64,000 nucleotides of DNA from Zopfochytrium polystomum (taxonomy: Eukaryota > Chytridiomycota > Chytridiomycetes > Chytridiales > Chytridiaceae): NCBI GenBank assembly GCA_025765615.1, contig JAIVFJ010000041.1:310001-374000 (forward strand), read 5' to 3'. The position numbers and the translations under genes are program-made. The stretch's first letter is position 1, and the number at the start of each line of letters is the position of its first letter. Below the pieces are notes generated by a model, which made no database searches, was not told the origin of the DNA, and saw only the letters and a program-made list of their open reading frames with translations. This document shows positions 9,599 to 22,135 of the stretch, piece by piece.

Positions 9599-11245
9599 TC
9601 AAATCGTCTGCTCAATCACCCACTTGACACCGTCGACGCCGCTCCGCTTCCTCTCGTCCCTCTCCACGCCCTCCACCGTCACAACAGTCGCGCGCGTCGG
9701 CAAGCCCTTGAGCCGCACGAGGCCCTCCGGGGCAAACGCCTCGTACGCGACAACGGCCTCGCCGCCCACGGCGGCCCACACGGCCTCGGGGAACTTGCCC
9801 GGCGACGCGGTGCCGAGCACGACCGTGAACTGCGTGCCTGCGGCGCTCGGCACTGCCTCGGCGGCCGCGACGCCGACCGCTGTGTGGGGGTCCAGCACGT
9901 ACCCCGTCGCGGCGTGGTACTTTGCGATCGTCGCGAGCGTCGCAGCGTCCGACGCGCGGTGCGAGGCGAACGTGGCGCGCGCCTTTGCGTGCAGTGACGC
10001 GGGCACCGTGAAGCCGGACGTCGTTGAGAGCTGCGTCATGTAGGACTTGATCGCGGCCGAGGCGGGCTGCGCGCTGCTGCTGGCGTCGGCGCTGCCGCTG
10101 GCGCCGGCGGCGAGGAAGTGCCACAGGACTCGCTCAAAGTTGGACGAGACGAGGATGTCCATGGCCGGGCTTAGCGTCATCTTAACGGCGTCCGAGGACG
10201 ACGACGATGCGGCCGGTGCGGCCGCCGCCGCGACGGGCTTGGTGTAGCTGCCGGTCTCGAAGAAGCGGTGCAGGATGTCGTTCTCGTTGGTTGCGACAAG
10301 CAGCGACTCGATGGGCAGGCCCATCCGCTTTGCATAGTACCCGGCCAGCACGTCGCCAAAGTTGCCGGTCGGCACCGCGAACCTGACCTTGATCGCCTCG
10401 TCTTTGCCGGCGGCGTGGCGGGAGTGCAGCAGCAGGTACGCCTTGAAATAGTACACGGTCTGCGCGAGGATGCGCGCCCAGTTGATCGAGTTGATCGCGG
10501 CGAGGTTGTGTTTGGCGCGGAAGGCGGGGTCGGCAAAGAGCGCCTTGACAATGTCCTGGCAGTCGTCGAAGGTGGCGCCGGCGACGGCTACGTTATGGAT
10601 GTTTGCGTCCAGAACCGAAGTCATCTGCAGTTCCTGCACGGGCGACACGCGGCCGCGCGGGTGCAGGATAAATGCCCGAACGGACTCACGGCCGCGAAGG
10701 CCGTAGATCGCGGCGCCGCCTGTGTCGCCTGAGGTCGCACCTAGGACAGTCAAGCGCGTGAGCGGCCGACCCGCGGCAGCGGCTGCGGCGTTGCGGCGAT
10801 TCAAAAAGTAGTCGAAAAGGTTGCCGACGACCTGCAGTGCCACGTCCTTGAAGGCGAAGGTGGGGCCGTGGAACAACTCGAGGATGTGCAGACCCTGGAC
10901 GTCGTCCGAGGCAACTGGGACGACAGGCGTGACGTCAGGGTGGGTGAAGGTGGCGAAGGAGCGGGCCAAAATGTCCTGCAGGTCGGCGTCGGGGATGCCG
11001 CCATCGGTGGGGGAGGTGGCGATGAAGGGACGGAGGAGGCGGAAGGCGAGAGCGTGGAAGGGAAGTGGGGCCAGGGAGAGGATCTCTGCGTGCGAGAGGT
11101 ATGGCAGGGTCGATGCGGTGTGCGAGGTGGGGTCGTCGACGTCGGGCACGTACAGGCCGCCGTCGGGGGCGAGGCCGGTGAGGACGGCGTCTTCGAACGA
11201 GACGGGCTCGTCGGAGGGCAAGCCGCGCGTGGAACGGTACTTCAT
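9599..11245 (-). CDS. THR4: Threonine synthase
   Basis: Intronless 548-aa protein with ATG at 11245 and TGA at 9599. It converts O-phosphohomoserine to threonine and phosphate with pyridoxal phosphate, the last step of threonine biosynthesis. The N-terminus (YRSTRG near residues 3-8) and the PLP-lysine segment GPTFAFKDVALQ (Lys at about residue 133) are typical, followed by LGATSGDTGGAAI and the NSINWARI motif near the cofactor site, and VPTGNFGDVLAGYYAKRMGL. The length matches fungal Thr4 (about 500-550 aa). Ala/Ser-rich inserts around residues 345-395 lie in a region variable in the family. No frameshift or missing motif seen. Confidence 0.95.
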   Translation of the reverse strand: MKYRSTRGLPSDEPVSFEDAVLTGLAPDGGLYVPDVDDPTSHTASTLPYLSHAEILSLAPLPFHALAFRLLRPFIATSPTDGGIPDADLQDILARSFATFTHPDVTPVVPVASDDVQGLHILELFHGPTFAFKDVALQVVGNLFDYFLNRRNAAAAAAGRPLTRLTVLGATSGDTGGAAIYGLRGRESVRAFILHPRGRVSPVQELQMTSVLDANIHNVAVAGATFDDCQDIVKALFADPAFRAKHNLAAINSINWARILAQTVYYFKAYLLLHSRHAAGKDEAIKVRFAVPTGNFGDVLAGYYAKRMGLPIESLLVATNENDILHRFFETGSYTKPVAAAAAPAASSSSSDAVKMTLSPAMDILVSSNFERVLWHFLAAGASGSADASSSAQPASAAIKSYMTQLSTTSGFTVPASLHAKARATFASHRASDAATLATIAKYHAATGYVLDPHTAVGVAAAEAVPSAAGTQFTVVLGTASPGKFPEAVWAAVGGEAVVAYEAFAPEGLVRLKGLPTRATVVTVEGVERDERKRSGVDGVKWVIEQTI

Positions 11246-13531
11246 ATTTGACCGATGTAGGCGGCGGGGAGGGCTTCGAAGGGAGTAGAGAGAGGAAGAG
11301 TCGGGAACGAGACGCTGATCTGGCAGCGGCTGCGATCAGCTCCCAACGACGAAAACAAGGTGTTATGGGTGAGGTGGCGGCCGTCTGTCTATCTGTCTCT
11401 TCGCCAATACTGTCTGACAGTCTGTCTTTCTCCCTCTTTCATTCGATCTAATCTGTGTTACAATGCCATGTCACGGCGGGGTCGGATCATTCATTCCGGT
11501 GACATCGTCGTCAATCATCAGTCACAACGACCACCACAACCCAGCAAGACCGTGTCATCTCTCTTTCAACTCAACTTGATACTGACGGTTTCGCCCTCGG
11601 CAGTAACAACTGGTTGTGGCCGGTTCTTATCAATGAATCTGCACCACCGACGAGCTATAAAATGATTGATGACGCCAATTTGTTACTCTCACTCACTGGA
11701 CTCGCGTTGTGATCATTCGTAATTGTCAATTATTATTACGTGCCCCACCGTCTTCGCCGCCGTCCTTTGCACGTGTGGGCCGCTTCCCTCACAGACGTCC
11801 TCTTTGCTCATCAGCTAACTCTGGATCGGCGCCACCCCTTCCAAAACAAGGACTGTTTGCGTCGAATTCACCAACAGCAACCCACTGCAGTGCCCTGCCG
11901 GTTCTCTTGCGGCCCGTTGCGTGATCGACTCGCTGCATAGAGAGGCGCTCTTCAATGGCGACTGGCTTTTGTGATCCGAACCTCGAAGAAAAATAATCTG
12001 GTTGTTCCTTGACGTGTCCCATAGTGATGCAGAGTGGCAGGAATCAACCCCTCCGCCCTGGCCCAATCCAGCGCACTTCGCCCGCCCTCGCAAAAACTTG
12101 ATGGCTGACGGCAACTAGCTGCATCCGGAGGTAGCGCTTTCAGAGCAGCTGCCAAACCCACCACCCTCCGCCCCGAAGACAGCAAGAACAAAGAACCCAC
12201 GTCGCTGGTCCCGCTCCGCCACTGCCGCGTACGCAGCCGTCACAGCCGCGGAGACGCCCGTTACCGAATTTACCACCGACAGCGGTAGCTGAATCAGCGG
12301 CAGCCACGTCATCCACGTTGAGCGCGGCCCTTCACTTCCTCACGGACAGGCAGCAGCTGCCTTTGCAGACAGATCAGCGCCTCGGCGGCGTCGGGCGGGA
12401 GTCGCGGCAAGTTTGGACAGTAGCGGTGCGGTCGCCCGCGGTCACGACGGCGGGGACGCGACAAAAAAGCCTGCGGGTGTCCACCGCGGAGGGTGGGAAG
12501 ATCCGCGCGGCGCGGGTATGGAAGGCGTGTCGTCGCTCGTGGAGGGGCTTGTGCGAGTTTGAAAAGGTGGGCGCTGGGTCGATCGGTTGAGTCAGTGAGT
12601 ATGCATCCTGGTTCGCGCTTAGCGCTTTTCGGGTTTTGCTTTTCTCTCTCACTCCCTCCCCCTCTCTCTTTGCGTTTCTTTGCCTCCCGCTCAAACGTCC
12701 CCGAATTTCCTCCCTCGTGCGATGAGGATTGGGAAATTTGGTGTGTGAGCCTTTTCTTTTCCCTCACCTCCTCCACTCTTTCATCACCCGCCGCGAGTCA
12801 TCATAAATAATTTCGGGAAGCTTGGCCGTACAAGTTTTTGTAGTCTCAATAAACCCAAAGAACTGCAATAAGCGCAGTTCTTCTTTCGGTTGTTTTTTTG
12901 CCCAGACCAAAAGGCCCTCTTGCTACCCTCGGAAAGAATTTTAATTTACACTGCCGTTTCTGGCGTAGAGTTCGCCATGGTAGAGATGGACGTCCATTTG
13001 AACAAAACGCTGAGAGCGGCAGCGGCGTGGAAAGCAGCTCGCTCGCGGGCTGAACAAGGTCGGCATCGCGGCCCACTGTAAGGCGGACTGTTTGCCTGGG
13101 ACGGTGCCGCGTGAGAGCATGTAAAGGAGGTGCTGTAGAGATTGCGTGTCGTACGGTCGCAAATCCCCCCGAGTGGTCAATGAGCAAAAGGGGCAAGGGC
13201 GTCGCGCGGCGCGCGTTGTGTCTCACCTCCTCGCACGTCACCAAGCCGAGCCAAAACCTCTGAACCAACAACAAGCACTAAACCTCGGCGCCTCGTCGTC
13301 ACCTTTGAGGCCAGACAGTCAAGCCAGGGACGGGGCTGCCTCACCAACTCCAACTACCAACGACCGTCGTACACCCGCCGCCAGCCGCCGCCGCCCGCCA
13401 CCCTCCCACTTGCCGCTGCTGCTGGCCAGACGGGAACAGCAGAAGGACTCAGCTGCCGCTGTGTTGAACAACGGCTGGGCGACGCTGCGCTTCGAACGAT
13501 CGTCCCTCCTTCTGTCTTGTTCACGCAAAGC
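11246..13531. other. Long intergenic region, no supported gene
   Basis: Overlapping frames on both strands (11789-12312, 12309-12776, 13319-13653) are mutually exclusive and show no recognisable domain. One minus-strand frame near 12100-12050 reads GRSALDWARAEGL, reminiscent of an ankyrin unit, but it does not extend. The region holds the divergent promoters of THR4 and the AT-hook gene. Confidence 0.45.
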
Positions 13532-16500
13532 ATGTCCCACGACCTCCAAACGCCGTCACCCGCGCCCGACACCTCAACCACGTCCACCACCCCTCTTCGC
13601 AGCAACAGCAATACCATCTCGTCGTCACAGCTGTTCTCTGACGTCCACCGCACAACCGCATCGTCGTCGTCGCGATGGGGGGTCCTTCACTCTATTTCGG
13701 TACTGACCCTCTTTGAGTTCACCCAAACCCTTTCCCTCATCACGAGCCCTGCCTAACTGTATGTCTCTAGTACTCGTCATCGGGCGCTCCTGCTCCAACC
13801 ACCAGTACTTTTCCTCCGTCACCAACTTCGTCGGTGGACTCTCGTCCTCAGATCGTCAAATCTGACTCACCAGCGCCAAGATCCTCATTAGTCTGTACCC
13901 TTTGTGGTGAGCCCTTGTTGAATCATGCCGATAAGTCAATCCACGACCCGAACCTCACGCCTCGCCGGGGAGAAGTGGAACACTGCCATAGCCAAACTTT
14001 GGGGTTCAAAGTTGCTTCGACTTCAATGCTTCTGTGCCGAAAGGTCCTTGCCAAACCAGACCTGGAAGATCGCTTTGCGTTGAGCGACGAGCCTGCACCC
14101 TCCTTTGTCGAAGACTGGTGGCATTGGTACGTCGAATCACAATCCATCATGGCCTCGCGTTGACATTTAACCAGGCAATGCGTTCCGTCCTTCGTACTCA
14201 AAGAGATTGGAAGAACAGACGTGCTGAAAGGATTTGGCGCTTTGAAACCGACTGACCAATTTCGTGTGAGACGGGCGCTTCTTCGTGGAGAGGTTGAGGT
14301 GAGATTAGAGCGACCAGCCCGTGCCTGTGCCTTTTCCGCTCACAATTCTGAAGGAGCATGGCAGCATTCAACCTGACGACCAACCAAGAAAAGCGGCGGG
14401 GCCAGTGGGTGGAAGCAATTTGATTCTACCTCCGCCGGTTCCAGGATCCATATCCGATTACGAAGCTACGAATGACATTGGAGGTATAGGTGCTCAGTCA
14501 GATGACGAATCCGAGACGGAAGCAGGATGCCCGGTCGCGTTGGCAGCCAAAGCCGCCGCGGCAGCCCACAATTCGACTCATCCTCGAGCTAAAGCCACTC
14601 TTGCGAAGGAATCATCCGGCGAAAAGGAACACGACGAAACCCGAGACTCCAGTGTAACGTCAACGCCTCTACGGCGCTCGAGCCGAAGAACGGGGAGCAA
14701 ATCATACCGTGAAAGCGAAGAGGATGATCTAGACGACGTTCTAGGAGACGACGAAGGACTTGGAGGGAAGCGACCGCGAACTTCCGCGGAGACCCACGTC
14801 CCCGCGCCCGTTGTCGCGCCCGTCGCTTCGGCCAATCCGGAGGAGCCCGTTCGGCGCCGACGCGGAAGACCACCGAAATCGGCAACAACATGCGACTCGT
14901 CGGTGAAAGGAACAACACAGCAAAAGGCAAGGATCGCCAGACACCACCAGCATGCAGTCGGAGTCGCAGCCGGAGCAACTGCAGGCAATAGCGGCAGTCC
15001 ATGCACAGGCACACCGACGGTCGCTCCGGCTTTCTTCAGAGCGGCTGCCGGATGGGTGATTGACCGACTCGGTGACGGCACCGGTCAGGTTCCAGCCACC
15101 ACGCCAACAGACACTCCGTTGAAACGAAAGCGCGGGCGTCCGCGTAAAGTGCGCCCTGAAGAAATCGAGGCGAAAGAGAAAATGCCTGATGTGAAAGTAG
15201 AAAGCGGACTTGTTCAGGACAACGTGGAAGACTCCCCTGCGGCGTCAGCGAAGCGTCGGCGCGCTGCTGCCGCCACCTTCTCAGTTCAGAAGTCGCCATC
15301 TGATGAGAAAGCGGTTTTACAAAACGCGTTTACCGTGGATGCAAAATCGTTCAAACACGAAGATATTAGCACACCTATCCCAGTCAAGGGCATTATTGAC
15401 GTAAAGATACCGTCCAAACATCATGCATCCTTGTCAACGCCAGGTCACGTTACAACGGCACTAACGGCAAGTATGCCGCCTCCGTCTCCGTCAAAATTGC
15501 CCGCTGTCGGTGTGGGTGGATGTAACGCTGGCGGCAAGAATACAAGCCCCACTCCGACTGCAATCCCTGGAGGAGATCGTAAGGGCAAGCGGCAGCTTTC
15601 AGATGATGCCGAAGCCGAATATGTTCCACCTAAACTCGTCCGCGCTCGGACGAGGACCTTTGTCCCTCCCCAACTGACTCGAGTTCCGTCGGTGACTGCG
15701 GATTTCGGTAAAGCTTTTGTTCCACCGCAGATTCAAAGAGTTGCTTCCGTCACTGCCGAGGCGGGCCGAGCTTGGGGTGTGCGGCGCCTGATTCCAAGTG
15801 ACGATTCAAATGCTGCGCCCGCAGGACCTACCAGGGGAGGCGATGTTTCGGGATCGACTGGATCTGCCGTTAAAATGGAGCATGAGGCAACGAAGGCTGA
15901 CGGTAAATTTTCCACGGCCCCCTTGACTTCGGACAATGGCAAAATTGGAGGAGTACCGTCCAGCGCTGGAAAAGCCAAGTCTGCGTCGTTACCACGCGTT
16001 CCTTCTGCCTCGGCCGCCCCGAGGAAAAGTGCAGCAGCGAAGGAAAGCAACGCGAACGGGCGGAAGAGCTTTCCTCTCGGGTCCCCACTTGTTCAAGGTC
16101 CACACGCGCAACCCTTACCTCTTGCGCACACGCAATCCATATCTCCACTACAGCCTCGAAAAAACTCCTGGTTTCAACCCATCGTGATAAATGTTCCTCA
16201 AGGCCCAATACCGTCCGCCCCTACATCGCAACAGGGCTCTATTCATGTCTCACAGCGTTCTCGTGCTATCCTCTCCCAGTTAGCAAATTTATCTGGACAG
16301 CCACCACCTCCACCATCCCCATTTCCCCTGGGCCACGGTCAGCATTCGTCCTCCGCATCCGGTGGACTCGTTGGTGAGAAAGAAGCGCCTTCAATCGCTC
16401 CCGTCGTCCAAAATACCCCCGCGAATGGCAGGGCGAACATCCGACGGCATTCCTCGTTCGAGCCCGCCTCCTCCACAATATCGAACTCTGCTTCCGGCGC

Positions 16501-16954
16501 TCATCGCGAAACCGCGCCGCCGCCCACTTACCGCGGCAGCCCCTCCGTGACCAGCGTCGCGCCCGTGAGCGTCACGCCTGCCAGCGTCACCCACGCGAGT
16601 GTCGCGCCTGCGAGCCCAGCTGCGCCTACACCGGATCCAGCTGCCTCCGGGTTTGCCGCCAGCGGCCCCAGCGAACTGCCCAACGTGGCGCCGGTTCCGT
16701 GGAGGGTCCAGGTCGATCGGGAAGGCGGTGTGGTTGTAGTGCTGGACGATGACCCTGCGGTCGACGACGACGGCGGCGGCGGCGACGGTGACAACCAACA
16801 CTCTGTCGGCGTGAGCGGGGGGACCGCAGGGGCGGCTGTTGTGGCTGACGGCGACGCGCAGGTTAGCGTGCCTGTCGAAAGTGCGATGCTGTCCTCGCAG
16901 TCGTCGGCGGGCCTTCCGGAGGACGACGAGTTTTCGGGGGACGAGGAGCAGTGA
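13532..16954 (+). CDS. AT-hook nuclear protein with a zf-PARP-like N-terminal domain
   Basis: Spliced model: exon 1 13532-13699; intron 13700-13770 (branch near GCCTAACT); exon 2 13771-14126; intron 14127-14174 (GTACGT to CAG); exon 3 14175-14298; intron 14299-14353; exon 4 14354-16954. Splicing creates EDWWHWQCVPSFVLKEIG then LKGFGALKPTDQFRVRRAL, which with the upstream CTLC matches the zf-PARP (CCHC) finger pattern. The CTLC-to-HWQC spacing is longer than in PARP1 fingers, so a further in-frame intron in 13905-14075 is possible. The long exon has two AT-hooks (RRRGRPPKS and KRKRGRPRKV), Ser/Pro-rich low complexity and two VPPQ(L/I)xRV repeats. Likely a DNA-binding, break- or chromatin-associated protein; no catalytic domain seen. 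Confidence 0.75.
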
Positions 16955-17350
16955 CAGACAGTGCAGCCACATAATGTTGGGATTTAGAAGTGCGGAAAGC
17001 CTGTTTTTTTTTTTTTTTTTTTTTTTTTGTGATGATCTGAAGGGACAGTTGGATGTGCGAAATTGCGCGTAAGGGTTGCGTTCTGTGTTTGCACAAAATG
17101 GTGGAAACTGGGCAGTGGGGCCATTTCACACGAGTTGGCGATGTTTTCGTTGTTTGTTGGTTGTTTCCATTTCTTATTTACGTACCCCACCGTTATAACG
17201 TGTATTACCCTCTCTCTGGGCATTTCTTGTTCTACTTTGCTACTTTGTGTCCCTACCGTCTTTCTCTCCTATAGTGGTCCTCTGGCAAGGGCTGGCAAGA
17301 GCTGGCAAAACTTGGCTGTGAGGTATGCAATGAACGTGGCTTCGAGTCCT
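16955..17350. other. Intergenic with a long poly-T tract
   Basis: A run of about 24 T at 17004-17028 follows the AT-hook gene. Nothing else recognised. Confidence 0.5.
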
Positions 17351-17821
17351 TCAGCTGATTAAGTTGAAAAGTTGCTTCGAGCTGGATCCTTCGCTCCCCG
17401 CAAACGTTCCATTGGCTCCGAAGTCAGAGTCGCCACAGGTTTGGGTGACCATGTACTCCTTCCCAGCCCGCGTCCCCACAGAGAGCGCTTGGCACCCTTT
17501 TCGCAAAGGCCATCGCCACTTGGCGAGCTTTCTTCTGTGTCGCAGGCAGTTGAGGCACCAGCAAAATCGTCGAGAAAGAAGGGAACAAGAATACCAAAAG
17601 TGACATACAGCGAGAGGAAAACTTTGCGGCGGCAACGACAGCTGCCGATGTGGAAAAGACGGATGGTGCTTGAATCGCGGAGGCTGACGCCGGAGAAGGC
17701 GTTGCTGCGGACGGCACGGCTGAGGACGCGTTGCTGGAAAGCGATTCCTTCTTGACGCCGGACGGCGCCTGAAGGGAGAGACTTCCTGTCCGTTCCGCTC
17801 GATCGCGCGTGGGACTTCCAA
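17351..17821 (-). other. Possible coding segment, unresolved
   Basis: The minus-strand frames look partly coding. One frame near 17800-17630 is Ser/Ala-rich with GC-rich third positions (SSAVPSAATPSPASASA). Another near 17480-17354 ends in a natural-looking tail (TCGDSDFGANGTFAGSEG). No ATG and no splice pattern joins them, so it is reported only as a candidate. Confidence 0.2.
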
Positions 17822-18066
17822 GAGGGCGACGATGTTTTTTGTATTGCTTTGCGCTGGTGCTCGTGCTTTAAGCCTTGTAGGTTTCCCTTGGGCAGAAAGG
17901 ATCGTCCGAAGCCTTAACAGGCAAGATATGAAAATTGCCCCATCATTGATGATGTGTTGTATTATTACTGTGTGTCACGAGCAAAGCGCGGCAACCAGAA
18001 GGGGTCTTGATGTAGCACATCCAACAAATACACCGCGCTCAAAAATGCATCACCCGCAACCTCAAA

Positions 18067-19033
18067 CTACTCCTCCTGCATCTCCACCTCGTCCTCCTCG
18101 CCCGCATCCTTCGGCCCTAGAACAAGGTCGTCCTCCTCTCCCGCGACGCGTCCGGCAACCAGCGGCGCCTCGCCGCCGTCGCCGCGCAGGAGTTCGCGCA
18201 CCTCGCGCGCGCTGGGGTACTCGGTCACCTTCTTGCGCAGCTCCGCCAGCGCGGGGCGCACTGCCACGACGAGCCGCTGGACGGCGGGGAGCAGCGGGTG
18301 ACGAAGCTCGACGCGGCCGCCGTGCTGCGGCTGCATCTTTTTGACCACGGCAAAGAGGCGACCGAGCTCTTCTTGGTCGCTGGAGGACTGGGCGGGTAGA
18401 CAGTGGGGCGAAACAAAGCGGAGAGGTTACTTACACCCTAAACAACCATACACGTCGCAAACACACGCAAACCCTCCCCTCTCCGAATTCAGAGTCAACA
18501 CTTACCATCGCCGACTTCCACTCAACCAAGTCCTGCGTCTCCTCCATATTAATATGGTCGATCAGCTTCTCCATGACCGCGTCGACCTCCCGCAACACCT
18601 CCCCGCGCCGCGCCCCGGCCCTCAACAGCTCCGCAACGCGTCCCGCCCCGCGCTCGACCGCCACATGCGCCGTCCGCGCCTCCGCCGCCATGCCCGCGAG
18701 CCCCGACGACCGCTCCATGGCCGGGTACACCAACGCCTCCTCGGCCGCCGAGTGGCGCACCACGCACCACACCAGCTGGCCGGCCCACCGCCGGAACTCC
18801 GCGTCGTCTTTGTCGCCGTCGGAGGAGGAGGAGGAGGAGGAGGAGGAGGAGGAGGTGGGGTTTTCGGCGAGCTCGTGGAGCTTGTAGTAGAGGATGAGGA
18901 CCTCGCGGTGGTCGATGAGGAGCAGGTCGTTGATGGCCATTGATGTGAAGGGCGTCGGGCTGATGGCCGCGGGGCTTTTGGTCGGCGGCGTTTGCTCGCA
19001 GCGGTAGGCGCCGAAGGTCTCGGTTTGGGACAT
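18067..19033 (-). CDS. Hemerythrin HHE cation-binding domain protein
   Basis: Two exons: 19033-18506 and 18387-18067, with a 118-bp intron (GTAAGT to CAG). The model has 282 aa. Ligand residues of the hemerythrin four-helix fold are visible: LLLIDHREVLILYY, VVRHSAAEEALVYPAME, the ARTAHVAVE helix and LIDHINMEETQ, giving the H...HxxxE...H...HxxxE order for a di-iron site. A Ser tract (residues about 62-72), coded by a TCC-type repeat at 18822-18853, sits between helices 1 and 2. The acidic C-terminus (EEDEVEMQEE) lies in exon 2. The role is probably oxygen or iron sensing or binding; the exact function is unknown. A single-exon reading would end early after VSVDSEFGEG. Confidence 0.85.
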
Positions 19034-19870
19034 TGTTTCCTTTTTTTCTTGAGTTGCCGCTGTGTGTTAGTGTGTGTTGTGTGGTTTTGAGTGGGGAGGT
19101 TCAGCCAAATATTTTGAAACCAGCGAATTTGGGAGACATTTTTGAGTTGTGTGAGACGTAGCAACACTCATTTGCTGGGTGGCCGATCGCGCCTGGACGG
19201 GATTGCTCCACCAACGTGAAACCTTGTGCGTTGGGCCTGCGTTGGGCGAGAGCCGAGTCCAAAACGAGCGAGGGATGGGTGTCCTGGGGCGATCCCCTTG
19301 TTGGATACAGAGGGTCCGGCCTTCTTGTCGTCATCGCGCGGAGACGGGGAAGAAGGAAATCATTTAAGTAATCCGAAGCCTTTTTCCACCATTCGATGCG
19401 CAGCGCCGACGACGAGGAGCAATCGGCCGTTTGCGTGCCCGGTGGATGGATTTCGACGGCGCATAGGACCCAGAAGAGCGATTCGATCGGGCCGACGGAT
19501 CCGATTGGGATTGTCGCCATGCGCAGACGGAATTCTGGGAGATCGACAAGGCCGCGACGGGATGCATTTAGCAGCGAGGGCGAGGAGATAAAGTAGAGGG
19601 CTAGCGCCTGGTGATTTTGGATCCGCACGAGGGTCGCAAGGCGGAAGCGGCGGGGCCGGGGAGGTACGGCAAGGACGGGTGCAGTGTTTTCTTTTGTAAT
19701 GAGCCCTCCTAGTGCTCACTGATGCAACAGTGTTTACAGTTGTGGTTCAAAGTCCGATACAAACCTTCTGGGGAAGCTCGTTCCGTGGCTACGCCACACT
19801 CGTTGCGGCAAATCCAACCGCCCGGTTTTCCAAAACAAGAACAAAGACTGCACACCACTGAGCTTGTTGG
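19034..19870. other. Intergenic between divergent genes
   Basis: A minus-strand frame inside 19628-19101 (internal MATIPIGSVGPIES) has ordinary composition but lies 68 bp upstream of the hemerythrin start and has no recognisable domain; competing frames overlap it. Not called. Confidence 0.35.
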
Positions 19871-21637
19871 ATGGCCATTGACAGCGACTGGGCCATCGCG
19901 TGCGCAATATACTTCGATGAGCCGTCTTCGCCGTCGTCGTCGGCTCCTGCTTCTCCACGACTCTGTCGAGATGCATCCACGGGTCTGATGCGTGGGACTG
20001 GCGAGGTCCGGGTGAACGGAAAGCAGATGATCGTGGAGGAGCTCGCGGACGAAAACATCAACCACCGCAACAACAACAATAACAACGCACAGACGGCCGC
20101 TGATCGAAAAGTCAGCTCCAAGTTCAACATTGACCCTGAGTTTGCGCCTTTGTGGTTGACCGTTTCGTACGAGGCAGAGGATCTGTGGACGGTCGTTCAA
20201 GTCGAGATCGAGGCGGCTCCTTTGTACCCGCGTGAGATCCGCCCGTTGGACCGCACGTGGCTCCGGTGGCTGACGGCGCAGCTGGATCAGCTGGTGATCG
20301 ACCCTTTCTAGTGCCTTCTCTCCTACATTTCTGATTTGCATTCAAGCAAAACTAACAATTGGCTACGAACAATGCAGAAGTGCGAGGGCGCTGCAGAACT
20401 GATCCGGTTTTTGCAGGTTGAAGCGCTCGGATACTTTCAGCTGACACCTGTCGAGACGGGAGAGGTCGCCGGCACGTTCATGCTAGCGCGCGTGCCTGCG
20501 CGAGTGGCCGGGCTGCGGTTCCACGCGGAGCACTCGTTCATGCTATCGGAAGCCGACGCAGCGGCGCTCGCCTTTGACACGCACGTTTCACCGGTTGCGT
20601 TTGGTCCCTACGCACCGGGCGTATTTCCGCCTCGTTTCGGCACAGTCCCATCGTGTACTCCTTCAGACATTGCTTTGTCGACGCCAACAGCAGCCGCAGG
20701 CTCCTCAGCGCGCCCGTCTTCTACGGGTACGCACGCTTCAACAAGCGCCGCGACCCTCGTGGCCGCTTGCCGCCGTGCCGTCGCACTCGTGCAGCAGTTC
20801 GACTGCACTGTGTGCCTGGACACGACACCCGCCGCCGAAGCCGTCCGCCTGTACTGCGGCCACGTTTTTTGCGCCACCTGCATCATCCACTACGTCGCCA
20901 TCGCCGCCGCCGACTTTGCACACCCGCGCCACCGCGGCACGTACCCGTTCGAGTGCCCGCGCCCAGACTGCCGCCTTCGGATCAATGACGACTACGACGA
21001 GACCCTCGTGCGCCTGCTGCCCGCACCAAATCTGGCCGCGTTCCGCGCGCTGCGCGACGCCCGCCGTGAGGCCGAGGCCGCCGCGCTCGACGACCTCCCG
21101 TCGGCACGAACGCCTCAACCTGCCGCCTGCCTCACTCTCTGCCCGCGGCCCGCCTGCCGCGCGCCAGGCCGCATGATGCAGCTCCCGGGATCGCCCCTCG
21201 TCTACTGCGACATGTGCGGCCGCACTTGGTGCCAGTTCTGTCTCTCTCGCGCATCGTCCCGTGGCGTCCATTCCGAAAACAGCTGTCGTAAAGTCGCCGT
21301 CGAGTTCTCGAAAAGGTATATGGCCCTCGACGACGGCACGCCGAAAAAGCTCGAAATCGACAAAAACCACCCTTGGCTCGCGCACTATGCCCGATGGTTC
21401 TACGAGGAACGTAAACTGCATGAATGGGTCGCTCACAACGCGTCTGTCTGCCCAACTTGTTCGACCCCTATTGTGAAGGATGAAGGTTGCATGCACATCA
21501 CTTGCATCGTTTGCGATACGCACTATTGCTATGAATGCGGAAACGCGTATGACGACGCCCGTGGCGTTTACATACATTCTTGCACGCACGACAAAGTCGC
21601 TTCTATTTTGGAACGTCTCAATTTGATGGGCATCTGA
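19871..21637 (+). CDS. RWD-RBR E3 ubiquitin ligase
   Basis: Two exons: 19871-20293 and 20378-21637, about 560 aa. The intron has a perfect ACTAAC branch site (20351) and a GCAG acceptor, and its removal joins an N-terminal RWD domain (residues 1 to about 170). RING1 starts near residue 284 (CTVCLD...CGHVFCATC), the IBR near 395 (CPRPAC...CDMCGRTWCQFC) and RING2 near 499 (CPTCSTPIVKDEGC...CYECG). The presumed catalytic Cys of RING2 is in GCMHITC and is present. The order RWD-RING1-IBR-RING2 is that of the RNF14/ARA54 group, where ubiquitin passes through a RING2 thioester. Without splicing this reads as two separate genes. Confidence 0.9.
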
Positions 21638-22135
21638 AAAATGATAGCAACTGTTTTCAATTGGGGCGCATGCTTGCTAACTGGTGATGATTACACGAAC
21701 GGGAGCATTCCACCACCGCTTCAATGTCAACCATTGCACGAGTCAGTGAGTTTGGACTCCGCCGCCGCGCAGCTTTCATCAAGTGGACAGATCAGTGGAG
21801 TGGGCTTGCCCGGAGTATTTTTTTCGTGTTCTTTTTCAGTGTGTGATTTCAAATCAAAGCAATGTTTATTTATCGAGCGTGAGGAGTGTGAAGCCTTTTT
21901 TTTTCCCCGCAGGACCAGACAATTTCCCACTTCCATCGTCATTTGAAATTTGAACGAGAGCTCAAACGATTAGCAATCGGTGCGATCACTTCACTTCAGC
22001 AAGACGGCTAATGATTTGCAATCGTTGCTGTTGGAAATAACATCCGCCAGTGTATAAAAAGGGCGGAAGCGTTCTCTTCAAACAGAAACACCCCCTTCTA
22101 GTTTGAAACAAGCAACTCTCCTCTCCCACAAAATC
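21638..22135. promoter_or_regulatory. Duplicated upstream region of SDR-1
   Basis: From about 21725 to the SDR-1 start this region is similar to 42295-42731 upstream of SDR-2. It includes a TATA box at 22053-22060 (TATAAAAA), about 76 bp before the ATG. Confidence 0.6.

Noticed and set aside
12050..12312. Possible ankyrin unit (GRSALDWARAEGL)
   Set aside because: Only one isolated match with no neighbouring repeats in any frame.
20738..21589. 283-aa minus-strand frame
   Set aside because: Antisense of the RBR ligase, whose zinc-binding pattern is unmistakable on the plus strand.
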